The notes under the pieces: model-generated
Told to the model about the DNA's origin: nothing
Seen by the model: the letters and a program-made list of their open reading frames with translations, nothing else
Databases searched by the model: none
Assembly: GCA_022792945.1 (NCBI GenBank)
Contig: JAAWBZ010000073.1
Coordinates: forward strand, 1 to 64,000
Direction of reading: 5' to 3'
Length of the DNA stretch: 64,000 nucleotides
From: Oscillospiraceae bacterium
GTDB taxonomy: Bacteria; Bacillota; Clostridia; Oscillospirales; Oscillospiraceae
Made by a program: the position numbers and the translations under genes
Shown: piece after piece, positions 24,657 through 32,930 of the stretch
How positions within the stretch are numbered: position 1 is the stretch's first letter
Layout: every line of letters starts with the position of its first letter

Positions 24657-25049
24657 TCAACCTCCCAGCAGCGTGTCCAGCAGATCCAGGACCGCCGAGA
24701 TCAGCGGCGTCGAGAGATACAGGGCCATGGCCGTGCCGCACAGCTCCACCATCTTGGCAATGCCGCTCTCGCCGCTGTCGGCGCAGACGCCGGCGCTCAC
24801 ACTGGTGAGGATGCCGATCATGGCCGTCTTGAGTACCGGCGAAAGAATGGCGGTGTTGACGCCGGAGAGGGCCTCCAGCCGCTCCAGCATCTCCAGCACC
24901 GGCTGGAGCGTCGTGACAGCAAAGGTACAGAGAATCGCCGCGCACAGCACCGCCAGCACCAGTGCGAATTCCCCAACGTGCTTTTTGAGGACCAGAATGG
25001 CCGTGACCGCCACCACCGCCAGGGCCAGTACCTGAAAAAAGCCCTGCAT
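24657..25049 (-). CDS. spoIIIAD: Stage III sporulation protein AD
   Basis: The 130-residue membrane protein has four hydrophobic segments and the family sequence LKTAMIGILTSVSAGVCADS with GESGIAKMVELCGTAMALYL. It is similar to SpoIIIAC. The ATG shares one base with the spoIIIAC stop (TGATG), so the two are translationally coupled. Confidence 0.93.
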   Translation of the reverse strand: MQGFFQVLALAVVAVTAILVLKKHVGEFALVLAVLCAAILCTFAVTTLQPVLEMLERLEALSGVNTAILSPVLKTAMIGILTSVSAGVCADSGESGIAKMVELCGTAMALYLSTPLISAVLDLLDTLLGG

Positions 25050-25243
25050 CAGAACTGAAACAGGTCCTTGACCAGGTCAAAGAGCTCCGCGATCCGCTGC
25101 ACCACGATCATCAGCACCACCACCAGTCCGGCCAGGGTGGTCATGGTTGCCTGCTCCTCCCGACCGGACCGGACCAGCACCTGGTTAAGGATAGAAACGA
25201 TGATGCCCACGGCTGCGATTTTAAAAATCAGATCAATGTCCAT
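25049..25243 (-). CDS. spoIIIAC: Stage III sporulation protein AC
   Basis: This 64-residue protein has two membrane helices and the conserved sequence IVSILNQVLVRSGREEQATM. It is a small membrane partner of SpoIIIAD. A 67-nt gap containing a hairpin separates it from spoIIIAB, the largest gap within the operon. Confidence 0.92.
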   Translation of the reverse strand: MDIDLIFKIAAVGIIVSILNQVLVRSGREEQATMTTLAGLVVVLMIVVQRIAELFDLVKDLFQF

Positions 25244-25288
25244 TGCCTTGGCCCCTTATGTTCAGAATCGGCTTGTCTCAATGTATGT

Positions 25289-25303
25289 GCCGCCGACGGC
25301 GGC
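25289..25303. repeat. Intercistronic hairpin between spoIIIAB and spoIIIAC
   Basis: GCCGCC and GGCGGC arms flank a 3-nt loop. It lies in the only sizable gap of the spoIIIA operon and lacks a T-tract, so it is more likely an mRNA stability or processing element than a terminator. Confidence 0.45.
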
Positions 25304-25310
25304 TATGCGC

Positions 25311-25826
25311 CTATAGCGCCAGGATGGCAATGGCCAGCCCCGCGCAGACGCCCAGGGTGCAGTAGCTGCGCATCCGGGCGCGCTGGTCGGCCTGGAGGGC
25401 GTCCAGCAGCGACTGGAGCCGCTGGGAGGCCAGATCGATGGAGCACAGCTGGCTCTCCAGGTCGTATTTACCCAGTCCCTTGCCCAGGTTCAGCAGCACC
25501 AGGCGCACCTGGGCGGGAAAGGCCGCGGCTGGCACGGCAGCCAGCTCCTTTTTGAAAATGGCGTAGACCGAGCCCTCCTGCCGCAGATGGAGGTCCCCCG
25601 CCACCCGTCCGAAAAACGCTGCCGCCGCGCCGCTGCTCCCCACCGAGAGCAGGCGCATCAGCTCCGGCAGCGGCGTCCGCTGGTAGGCGATCTCCCCCTT
25701 CATCTGCTCCAGTGCTGAGAGCAGTTGCCGCAGCAGCGCGGCCTGCCGCCGGACGCTGAGGGCCATGGTGAAGCCGGCCCCAGACGCGCCCAGAATCACC
25801 AGTAAAATCCCCGCGGTTTTCAGCAT
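25311..25826 (-). CDS. spoIIIAB: Stage III sporulation protein AB
   Basis: The 171-residue protein has N- and C-terminal membrane helices (residues 5-23 and 157-170) around a soluble helical domain with QLLSALEQMKGEIAYQRTPL and LLNLGKGLGKYDLESQ. The soluble fold resembles type II secretion GspF domains. Start: ATG at 25826, overlapping the spoIIIAA end by 7 nt; the longer open frame upstream is not coding. Confidence 0.92.
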   Translation of the reverse strand: MLKTAGILLVILGASGAGFTMALSVRRQAALLRQLLSALEQMKGEIAYQRTPLPELMRLLSVGSSGAAAAFFGRVAGDLHLRQEGSVYAIFKKELAAVPAAAFPAQVRLVLLNLGKGLGKYDLESQLCSIDLASQRLQSLLDALQADQRARMRSYCTLGVCAGLAIAILAL

Positions 25827-26713
25827 ACGTCCTCCATCCTTTCCATACGCGCCTGCTTGTTCCCGTCCAGCACCAGCAGATTCCGAAAGATGCCCAGTTC
25901 CGCCAGCTGCCGGTACAGCGGCCGCCGCCGCAGCTCCTCGGGGCCGAAGCCGTGGGCCGTGGCCAGCAGGCGGACGCCGCAGTACCCGGCCCGGGCCATG
26001 GCCTCCAGGTCCGCCGCCGCCGTGATCTCGTCCACAGCGATCCACGCCGGGTTCATCACCCGCAGCAGCAGCTCCATCCCCGCTTCCTTGGGCGCCAGGG
26101 AGATCACGTCGGTCCTGCGGCCAATGGGCAGCTGGGGCCGCCCCCCCACGCACGCAGCCAGCTCACCGCGGCTGTCCACCACGCCCATCCGCTGGCCATA
26201 CCGGTCCGACAGCTGCCGCACCAGGTCCCGCAGGAGGGTCGTCTTACCGCTTCCCGGCGGGCCGAGAAGCAAGGTGCTCTCCATCCGCCCCTCCATGGCC
26301 TGCAGCACTCCGTCGGCGCAGCCTGTCCACGCTTTGGCAATGCGGAGGTTCAGAGAGGACGGCTCCTTGATAGCTGTGAGCTGCCCGCCGTCCAGCACCG
26401 CCGTTCCGCATAGCCCCAGGCGGTGTCCGCCCTGGAGGGGCAGAAACCCCTGCCGCATGGCATCCCCGGCGGCGTAGGCCGAGTAGCCAGTGGCCGCGTT
26501 GAGGATGCCCTGGAGCATGGCGGCGGTGCAGACCAGCGGCGCGGTCAGGGAAAGCGGCCCCTCCCGCCCGGCAAAAACCGCCGAGACCTCGCAGTCCATC
26601 CGGAACCGCAGCTCCTCCAGACGGGCCAGCTTGTCCGCCGGCAGCGCCCGGACCGCCTGCGCTACGGACGGCGGCAGATAGGTGGTGATCTGCCGGATCA
26701 TGGAATCGTACAT
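25820..26713 (-). CDS. spoIIIAA: Stage III sporulation protein AA ATPase
   Basis: This 297-residue AAA+ ATPase has Walker A LLGPPGSGKTTLLRDL near residue 150 and Walker B AWIAVDEITAAADLEAM, similar to type II and IV secretion ATPases. It powers or controls the SpoIIIA channel. Start: ATG at 26713 with GGAG nine bases upstream; ATG at 26701 is an alternative. It is the first operon gene and follows the ftsK terminator by about 40 bp. A CATATGCT element at 26733-26740 (read on minus) resembles a sigma-E -10, but no convincing -35 was seen. Confidence 0.92.
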   Translation of the reverse strand: MYDSMIRQITTYLPPSVAQAVRALPADKLARLEELRFRMDCEVSAVFAGREGPLSLTAPLVCTAAMLQGILNAATGYSAYAAGDAMRQGFLPLQGGHRLGLCGTAVLDGGQLTAIKEPSSLNLRIAKAWTGCADGVLQAMEGRMESTLLLGPPGSGKTTLLRDLVRQLSDRYGQRMGVVDSRGELAACVGGRPQLPIGRRTDVISLAPKEAGMELLLRVMNPAWIAVDEITAAADLEAMARAGYCGVRLLATAHGFGPEELRRRPLYRQLAELGIFRNLLVLDGNKQARMERMEDVC

Positions 26714-26752
26714 ATTCTCAACTCCCAATTCAGCATATGCGCCCCGGAACAG

Positions 26753-26789
26753 AAAAAGACCGGGCCGTTGGAGCATCTCCAACGGCCCG
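26753..26789 (-). terminator. Terminator of ftsK before the spoIIIA operon
   Basis: On minus, a 12-bp stem CGGGCCGTTGGA / TCCAACGGCCCG is followed closely by GTCTTTTTC. It isolates the sporulation operon from ftsK transcription. Confidence 0.82.
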
Positions 26790-26801
26790 ACCGTGCATTT
26801 T

Positions 26802-29426
26802 TTATTCCAATTCCTCTTCCACCGGTTCCGCCGGCGCCGGCGCGCCGCCCTGCATCTGGGCCCACTGCTCCCGGGTGATCAGCAGCTGGCGGGGCTTGGA
26901 GCCCTCGAAGGGCCCGACGATGCCGCGCTCCTCCATCTCGTCCACGATCCGCGCCGCCCGGGCGTAGCCCAGCTTCAGACGCCGCTGGAGCATGGACACC
27001 GAGGCCTGTCCGGTCTCCAGGATCACCTCTACCGCGGCGGTGAGCAGCTCGTCGGCCTCGTCGTCGCTCTCCGGCTGGGACGGCGCGTTGTCGCCGCCCT
27101 TGCCGCCCTGCTCGGCCTTTTGCTCAATCTGGGCCTGGACCTCCTCAGAGTAGTTGGGCGTGGTGGATCGCTTGATGAAGTTCACCACGTCCTGCACCTC
27201 GTCGTCGGTGATGAAGCAGCCCTGAACGCGCTTAGGCTTGCCCTGTCCCAAAGGGGCGTAAAGCATATCGCCCTTGCCCACCAGCTTCTCCGCGCCCTGG
27301 GTGTCCAGGATGATCCGCGACTCCATGGCCGACGCCACCGCAAAGGCGATGCGCGAAGGGATATTGGCCTTCATCAGGCCCGTGATGACGTCCGCCGAAG
27401 GCCGCTGCGTAGCGATGACCAGATGGATGCCCGAGGCGCGGCCCATCTGGGCGATGCGGCAGATGGATTCCTCCACCTCCTTGGCCGCCACCAGCATCAG
27501 GTCGGCCAGCTCGTCGATGACCACTACGATCTTCTCCATAGGCACGCGCTCTCCGTCGTCCTGGGCAGCGGCCAGCTTGTTGTAGGAGTCCAGATCCCGG
27601 ACTCCCGCGTCAGCCATCATGCGGTAGCGGCGCATCATCTCCGTCACCGCCCACTGCAGCGCCCCCGCAGCCTTCTTCGGGTCGGTGACCACGGGGATCA
27701 ACAGATGGGGAATGCCGTTGTAGACGCCCAGCTCCACCATCTTCGGGTCCACCATGATGAGGCGCACCTCATCGGGCCGGGCCTTGTAGAGGAGCGAGAT
27801 GATCAGGGAGTTCATGCACACCGACTTGCCCGAGCCCGTGGTGCCGGCGATGAGCATGTGGGGCAGCTTTGCGATGTCCCCGATAATGCGGTTGCCGCCG
27901 ATGTCCTTGCCCACGGCGAAGGAGATCCGGGACTTGCTGCGGACGAACTCCTGGGAGTCGATCACGTCCCGGGCCAGAACGGTGCTGACCAGGCGGTTGG
28001 GGACCTCGATGCCCACTACAGAGATTTTATCGGGAATGGCTGAGATGCGCACACCCGTCGCGCCCAGCGAAAGCGCGATATCATCGGCCAGGTTTGTGAC
28101 CTTGCTGAGTTTCACGCCCCGGTCCAGCTCCAGCTCATACCGGGTGACCGACGGGCCGCGGGTGACATTGACGATATGAGCGTCGATGTTGAAGCTCTGG
28201 AGTGTGGCGTTGAGCCGCTCGGTGTTCTCCCGCATTTCCTCTGTGCCGTCCACATTGCCCCCCGTCCCAGGGCGCAGCAGCGCCGCAGGCGGATAGACGT
28301 ATTCGCCGCTGACAGGCTCCGACCGGGCGAACTCCTGGAAAACCTCCTCGGCAGATTTCTGCGCCGCTTCCTTCCTGGATTTCGGCGTCTCCGGGACCGG
28401 CGGTGCCAACGGCTCCGGCTGCGGCCGGGGCTTGAAGGGGATTGGCTCGGGCAGCACACGGACCGGTGGCTCCGGTTCCGGCTCCGGCACTGGGAAATCG
28501 ATGACCGCTGCCAGGTGCGCCTCCGGCGTCTCCGTCACCTCGCCGATGTCCGACAGCGTTTCCTCCGGCTCCGGTTCCGACGTTTTGGGCGCGGTCTTCC
28601 CCATTTTTTCCAGCAAATACTCGTCCGGCGACTGAATGGGCCGCTTTTGGGGCTTGGACGGCTCGCGCACCGGCATGGGAGGCTCGTCCACTGGGATGTC
28701 GAAGTCAAACTGCTGCGCCGTCCGGCGCTTCTCTTCCCGTTTTTCCACACGCTCGATCCGCCGCGCAGCCACGTGGTTGACCAGGATCTCCGCCGGATCC
28801 GGCGGCTCCTCATCCGGCGCCTCGTACTTGGGCAGGCGCGGCCGGTTGCGGATGGCGCGAATCAGGCTGATGACCGTCATGTTCAGCGAGCCCAGCAGCT
28901 CCAGCAGGAACAGCAGGATGAAGAGGATCACCGCTCCCACCCGGCTGAACACCGTCTCAAACAGCAGCGCCAGGAAGCCCGCCGCCAGCCCCCCGGCTGT
29001 GCCGCTGATACCGCCTTGATAGAGAACCTTAACCAGGCCGCCGCCCCAGCTGATGTAGCGGCTGCCGCCCACCAGCTGCACCAGCGCGCCAATGGACACC
29101 GGCAGCAAAAAGGCGCACAGCAGCCGCAGCCGCACCGGTCTTCCGCCGTGGAGCAGCAGAATCAGGAACGCCAGCAGGCAGGAAAACGGCAGTATGTACG
29201 CCCCGCCGCCCACCATGCCCCGTGAAAACTGACTGAGGCCCTGGATGAAAAGCCCCTGGATGTCAAAACACCCCAGCGTCAGGAACACGCCCAGGAACAG
29301 GCAGACCGCCGCACCGATCTCGCGGTGGACCGGCGTCTTTGGGGCCGGCTTTTTCGCGGAATTCCTGGACGCGCCGCCCCGGCGGGCGCCGGAGGCCGGA
29401 CGCTTTGTCGATTTTTTCTCCGCCAT
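26802..29426 (-). CDS. ftsK: DNA translocase FtsK/SpoIIIE
   Basis: The 874-residue protein has a basic start, four membrane helices (about residues 30-200), a proline/glutamate-rich linker (200-390) and the motor. The motor has Walker A AGTTGSGKSVCMNSLI, VDPKMVELGVYNGIPHLL and Walker B IVVVIDELADLMLVAAKEV. The C-terminal gamma winged helix (ASVSMLQRRLKLGYARAARI) recognises polar DNA sequences. It pumps chromosomal DNA across the division or sporulation septum. Only one FtsK/SpoIIIE is in the window, so either name may apply. Confidence 0.95.
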   Translation of the reverse strand: MAEKKSTKRPASGARRGGASRNSAKKPAPKTPVHREIGAAVCLFLGVFLTLGCFDIQGLFIQGLSQFSRGMVGGGAYILPFSCLLAFLILLLHGGRPVRLRLLCAFLLPVSIGALVQLVGGSRYISWGGGLVKVLYQGGISGTAGGLAAGFLALLFETVFSRVGAVILFILLFLLELLGSLNMTVISLIRAIRNRPRLPKYEAPDEEPPDPAEILVNHVAARRIERVEKREEKRRTAQQFDFDIPVDEPPMPVREPSKPQKRPIQSPDEYLLEKMGKTAPKTSEPEPEETLSDIGEVTETPEAHLAAVIDFPVPEPEPEPPVRVLPEPIPFKPRPQPEPLAPPVPETPKSRKEAAQKSAEEVFQEFARSEPVSGEYVYPPAALLRPGTGGNVDGTEEMRENTERLNATLQSFNIDAHIVNVTRGPSVTRYELELDRGVKLSKVTNLADDIALSLGATGVRISAIPDKISVVGIEVPNRLVSTVLARDVIDSQEFVRSKSRISFAVGKDIGGNRIIGDIAKLPHMLIAGTTGSGKSVCMNSLIISLLYKARPDEVRLIMVDPKMVELGVYNGIPHLLIPVVTDPKKAAGALQWAVTEMMRRYRMMADAGVRDLDSYNKLAAAQDDGERVPMEKIVVVIDELADLMLVAAKEVEESICRIAQMGRASGIHLVIATQRPSADVITGLMKANIPSRIAFAVASAMESRIILDTQGAEKLVGKGDMLYAPLGQGKPKRVQGCFITDDEVQDVVNFIKRSTTPNYSEEVQAQIEQKAEQGGKGGDNAPSQPESDDEADELLTAAVEVILETGQASVSMLQRRLKLGYARAARIVDEMEERGIVGPFEGSKPRQLLITREQWAQMQGGAPAPAEPVEEELE

Positions 29427-29436
29427 GGGACCCTCC

Positions 29437-30270
29437 TTACGAAACCAGCGAGAGAACCAGCGTTACAATGGCAGCGCCCCAGCAGTAGTAGGCAAAGCCG
29501 CCGAACCGGCCCTTACTCGCAATGTACTTCAAAAGACTGATGGCCGCGTAGCCAGAGACCATCGCCACCAGCACGCCCACCAGATAGACCGGCAGCAGCG
29601 CCGTATCGACGCCGGCCTGCACAGCGTCGGCGATTGTGAGGATGTTTGCCCCCAGCACCGCGGGGATGGACAGCAGAAAGGAGAATTTCACCGCGAAGGT
29701 GCGGTCAAACCCCCGCGCCATGCACGCGGAGATGGTAGTCCCCGACCGGGACAGCCCCGGCACCACCGCCACCGCCTGCGCCAGCCCCACCAGCAGCGTG
29801 TCGCCCATGGTGGCGTTGAGCGCGTTTTTGTTTCCCCGGCGCATCCGGTCGGAGAGAAACAGCAGAAGCCCCGTCACCACCAGGGCGAAAGCGATGAAGA
29901 AGGTATTGGAATACAGTGACTCCACATATCCCTTCACCGGCAGCACCAGCAGCAGCGGCAGCGTCGCCACCACAATCATCAGGATCGTCCGCCGGGCCGA
30001 CACGTCGGGCCGTTCGCCGCGCCGCGGCTGGCGCAGACGGACCATGGTGAAAAACTCCCGCAGCAGCGCCGCGATATCCCGGCGGTAGGCCACAAACACC
30101 GCCACCAGCGTGCCTAGGTGCAGCAGGACATCAAAGAGCATGTGGTCGTGCTCCACGTCGGAGAGCTGGAAGAAATTCTGAAAAATAGACAGATGCCCGG
30201 AACTCGAGATGGGCAGGAACTCCGCAAGCCCCTGCACCAGCCCGAGAACAACGGCGGAAAGATAAGTCAT
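29437..30270 (-). CDS. uppP: Undecaprenyl-diphosphatase
   Basis: This 277-residue polytopic membrane enzyme dephosphorylates undecaprenyl diphosphate, recycling the peptidoglycan carrier lipid, and confers bacitracin tolerance. Hallmarks are GLAEFLPISSSGHLSIFQ near residue 14 and VPGLSRSGTTISACMARG near residue 168. It ends 11 nt before ftsK starts, suggesting a shared transcript. RBS GGAGG precedes ATG. Confidence 0.94.
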   Translation of the reverse strand: MTYLSAVVLGLVQGLAEFLPISSSGHLSIFQNFFQLSDVEHDHMLFDVLLHLGTLVAVFVAYRRDIAALLREFFTMVRLRQPRRGERPDVSARRTILMIVVATLPLLLVLPVKGYVESLYSNTFFIAFALVVTGLLLFLSDRMRRGNKNALNATMGDTLLVGLAQAVAVVPGLSRSGTTISACMARGFDRTFAVKFSFLLSIPAVLGANILTIADAVQAGVDTALLPVYLVGVLVAMVSGYAAISLLKYIASKGRFGGFAYYCWGAAIVTLVLSLVS

Positions 30271-30342
30271 GGGACGTCCTCCTGTTGGTTTCTTACCACA
30301 CTATACTACCACAAACGCCCCGAGAATTCCATATTTTTCTGC

Positions 30343-31044
30343 TCAGGACGGCGTGTGGCGTTTTTTCTGTTCCCGGACGATGAGGCGGCGGAGAGTATCC
30401 AGCGCGTCGCCCAGGTTGCCCAGCTTGTCGATGAGGCCGCAGGCCACCGCCTCCCGGCCGTAGATCACCGTGCCCACGTCAGAGGCCAGCTCCCCCGTGG
30501 CCATCATATACTCCAAAAACGGCTCCCGCCCGATGCGGGAGTTTGCTGTCACAAACTCCACAATCCGTTCCTGGATGCGGTTGAAATACTGGAATGTGGC
30601 CGGCGCTCCCACCACTGTACCAGAGATGCGCACCGGATGGATGGTCATGGCCGCCGAGGGCACGATCAGCGACCGCTTGGCCGATACCGCCAACGGCACG
30701 CCGATGGAGTGCCCCCCGCCCAGCACCAGGGACACCGTGGGCTTGCGCATGCCCGAGATCAGCTCGGCGATGGCAAGACCGGCCTCAATGTCGCCGCCCA
30801 CGGTATTGAGCAGCAGCAAAAGCCCGTCGATCTCCTCGCTCTCCTCGATGGAGGCAAGCAAAGGCATCACGTGTTCGTACTTGGTGGTTTTGGCTGTCTC
30901 CGGCAGGACCTGATGGCCCTCAATCTGGCCAATGATGGTCAGCGTATAGATCGTGCCGTGCCGGCCCCGGGCTGTTGTCGAGCCCAGCTCTGTGAGCTGC
31001 TCACGGTCCTGTTCCTGCTGCGCAGCGCGCTGTTCCATGTCCAT
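30343..31044 (-). CDS. tepA: TepA-type ClpP-family protease
   Basis: The 233-residue ClpP-fold protein has the serine nucleophile in GGGHSIGVPL, the histidine in MTIHPVRISG and conserved acidic GDIEAGLAIAELI. It resembles TepA (YmfB) of Bacillus, a translocation-enhancing protease linked to protein export and degradation of small spore proteins. No AAA+ partner is adjacent. Start: ATG at 31044 behind GGGAGG. It lies between the YbaK-like gene and uppP. Confidence 0.85.
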   Translation of the reverse strand: MDMEQRAAQQEQDREQLTELGSTTARGRHGTIYTLTIIGQIEGHQVLPETAKTTKYEHVMPLLASIEESEEIDGLLLLLNTVGGDIEAGLAIAELISGMRKPTVSLVLGGGHSIGVPLAVSAKRSLIVPSAAMTIHPVRISGTVVGAPATFQYFNRIQERIVEFVTANSRIGREPFLEYMMATGELASDVGTVIYGREAVACGLIDKLGNLGDALDTLRRLIVREQKKRHTPS

Positions 31045-31101
31045 ATGCGAAATACCTCCCGTCGTTTTCCCGGTTAGTATTTCCCGCCGCGCGCCGCAAT
31101 A

Positions 31102-31581
31102 TCAGCCGTCCGCCTGCCAGCCCTTGCAGACATCCACCCATTTTTGGCATTTGGAATAGCGCTCCAGCTCCTCGATGGTCATTTCAATGGCGGAATTGCT
31201 GCTGCCTGCCGCCGGAAACACCGTCTTGAAACGCCGGAGGGACACGTCCAGGTAGATCTCCACGCCCTCCTTCACCGCGAAGGGACAGATGCCGCCCACC
31301 GCATGGCCGATACGCGCCGGCGCGTCATCATAGGGAAGCATCCTGGCCTTGCCGCCGAAGGCGGCCTTGTATTTTCCGTTGTCGATGCGTGCGTCGCCCG
31401 CGGCCACCACCAGGATGCACCGCTCACCCAGCAAAAAGGAAAGCGTCTTGGCAATGCGGCGCCCCTCCACCCCCAGGGCCTGCGCCGCCAGATCTACCGT
31501 TGCGCTGGACACGTCAAACTCCTGAATGCGTCCAGCGATGCCCTCCTGGGCGAAGTACGTGCGGACATTTTCGATGGACAT
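31102..31581 (-). CDS. YbaK/EbsC-family aminoacyl-tRNA editing protein
   Basis: This 159-residue protein belongs to the YbaK/ProX superfamily: RIAKTLSFLLGERCILVVAAGDARID, then AFGGKARMLPYDDA and GHAVGGICPFAVKEGVEIYL. These proteins hydrolyse mischarged tRNAs. The substrate of this branch is not known. Start: ATG at 31581 with GGGAG eight bases upstream; the GTG at 31590 is less likely. It is divergent from a second YbaK-family gene with only 78 bp between them. Confidence 0.85.
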   Translation of the reverse strand: MSIENVRTYFAQEGIAGRIQEFDVSSATVDLAAQALGVEGRRIAKTLSFLLGERCILVVAAGDARIDNGKYKAAFGGKARMLPYDDAPARIGHAVGGICPFAVKEGVEIYLDVSLRRFKTVFPAAGSSNSAIEMTIEELERYSKCQKWVDVCKGWQADG

Positions 31582-31612
31582 ATAAAACACTCCCTGCTAC
31601 CACCCGCGCATC

Positions 31613-31641
31613 TTGCAGGCGGGCGAAAACTGTGGTATGAT
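31613..31641 (+). promoter_or_regulatory. Promoter of the plus-strand ybaK gene
   Basis: TTGCAG (31613-31618) and TATGAT (31636-31641) are 17 bp apart on plus. The leader is short, about 12 nt. Confidence 0.6.
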
Positions 31642-31659
31642 GAAACACGAGGTGCTGTT

Positions 31660-32130
31660 ATGACAAAGACCAACGCCATGCGGCTGCTGGACCAGGCAAA
31701 GATCGCCTACCGTGCCGCGGAATATCCGTTCGATGCGCGCGACCTAAACGGTATGTATGCCGCCGCCGGCATCGGCATGCCGCCGGAGCAGGTGTTCAAG
31801 ACCCTGGTCGCCCGGGGGGACAAGCGCGGCGTCGCGGTGTACTGCATCCCGGTCTGCTGCGGGCTGGACCTGAGAAAGGCCGCCCAAGCCGCCAGGGACA
31901 AGAAGATGGAGCTGGTCCCCGTGAAGGAGCTGCCGGGCCTCACCGGCTACATCCGCGGCGGATGCAGCCCCGTAGGCATGAAAAAGCAGTTCCCCACCTT
32001 CCTGGAGGAGACCGCCCAGCTCTACAGCGAGATCGCTGTCTCCGCCGGACAGCGGGGCTGCCAGCTGATCCTCTCCCCCCAGGATCTGGCCGCCTACACA
32101 GGAGCCGCGCTCTGCGATCTGACGGAATAA
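31660..32130 (+). CDS. ybaK: Cys-tRNA(Pro)/Cys-tRNA(Cys) deacylase YbaK
   Basis: The 156-residue protein matches the YbaK type proper. It has KTNAMRLLDQAKIAYRAAEY at the N terminus, the PEQVFKTLVARGDKRGVAVY core, and the substrate-binding GYIRGGCSPVGMKKQFPTF. It clears Cys-tRNA(Pro) made by prolyl-tRNA synthetase. Start: ATG at 31660 after GAGGTG; long in-frame codons upstream run antisense to the neighbour and are not coding. It is followed 19 nt later by the TSCPD gene. Confidence 0.9.
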   Translation: MTKTNAMRLLDQAKIAYRAAEYPFDARDLNGMYAAAGIGMPPEQVFKTLVARGDKRGVAVYCIPVCCGLDLRKAAQAARDKKMELVPVKELPGLTGYIRGGCSPVGMKKQFPTFLEETAQLYSEIAVSAGQRGCQLILSPQDLAAYTGAALCDLTE

Positions 32131-32149
32131 CGACAGGAGGACACACGTT

Positions 32150-32422
32150 TTGAAATTTGAGTATCAACCCCGGGGAGTCTGCTCCCGCCTGATCTCCTTT
32201 GAGGTCGAGGACAACATCGTCCGCCGCCTGGAATTCACCGGCGGATGCAGCGGCAATGCCCAGGGCCTCTCCCGTCTGGTAGAGGGCATGGACATCGACG
32301 AAGTGATCCGCCGCGTCCGCGGCATCCGGTGTGGCTTCAAGCCCACCTCCTGCCCCGACCAGCTGTCCCAGGCGCTGTCCGCCGCCAAGGAGCAGCTTGC
32401 CCAACAGGCTGCCGGCACATAA
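32150..32422 (+). CDS. TSCPD-domain protein (TIGR03905 type)
   Basis: The 90-residue protein contains GGCSGNAQGLSRLVEGM and the CGFKPTSCPDQLSQAL motif that names the family. A similar domain lies at the C terminus of vitamin B12-dependent ribonucleotide reductases, but here it stands alone. The cysteines suggest metal or cluster binding. Function is unknown. Start: TTG at 32150 behind AGGAGG with 8-nt spacing; it is in an operon with ybaK. Confidence 0.8.
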   Translation: MKFEYQPRGVCSRLISFEVEDNIVRRLEFTGGCSGNAQGLSRLVEGMDIDEVIRRVRGIRCGFKPTSCPDQLSQALSAAKEQLAQQAAGT

Positions 32423-32440
32423 GAACGCCCAGAGGGAACC

Positions 32441-32494
32441 TCAGCCTGCCGGAACCGCGGCATCACCGCGGTTCCGGCAGGCTGATTGATTTTT
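32441..32494 (+). terminator. Terminator after the TSCPD gene
   Basis: A perfect 20-bp stem (32441-32460 with 32466-32485, CATCA loop) is followed by TTGATTTTT. This is the strongest hairpin in the window and lies between convergent genes. Confidence 0.92.
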
Positions 32495-32509
32495 CAGGCA
32501 GTGGAACGA

Positions 32510-32914
32510 TCAGAAATCCTCCTCATCGTCCATGTCGAACTCCAGCTCCTCACCGCACTTGGGGCAGTTGGTGGAGCCTTCCTCAATGGTGGATTCGTCG
32601 ATGGTGATGACCTCGCCGCAGGTGGGGCACTTCACCTCGTAGAGCGCCTCGTCCCCGAAGTCAAAGTCCTCGTCCTCATCCTCCTCGCCGTCCTCGTCGA
32701 ACACGATCTCCTCCATCACGTCCAAAGAGGCCTCAATCTCGTCCAGCTCGTCGGAGACGGCCTGGGCGTTGTCCTCAATGTCGGAGATAGCGTAGGAGAC
32801 GTCCTCCAGCATGTCCACGATGGCGGCGATCATCTTGCCCTCGTTCTTCTCGGTGTCCAGCTTCAGGCCGTCCATTAGGCCCTTGAGGTATGCGGCTTTT
32901 TCAGAAAGTGTCAT
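32510..32914 (-). CDS. CD1247 N-terminal-domain protein with zinc ribbon
   Basis: The 134-residue acidic protein has a helical N-terminal domain (MTLSEKAAYLKGLMDGLKLD, then a helical segment rich in D/E), an acid stretch DEDGEEDEDEDFDFGDE and a C-terminal zinc ribbon (CPTCGEVITID, CPKCGEELEF). This architecture is known in Clostridia as the CD1247 family; its role is unknown. Start: ATG at 32914; longer upstream readings are antisense to efp and not coding. It ends 24 nt from a terminator. Confidence 0.8.
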   Translation of the reverse strand: MTLSEKAAYLKGLMDGLKLDTEKNEGKMIAAIVDMLEDVSYAISDIEDNAQAVSDELDEIEASLDVMEEIVFDEDGEEDEDEDFDFGDEALYEVKCPTCGEVITIDESTIEEGSTNCPKCGEELEFDMDDEEDF

Positions 32915-32930
32915 GATCGTTCCTTTCCGC

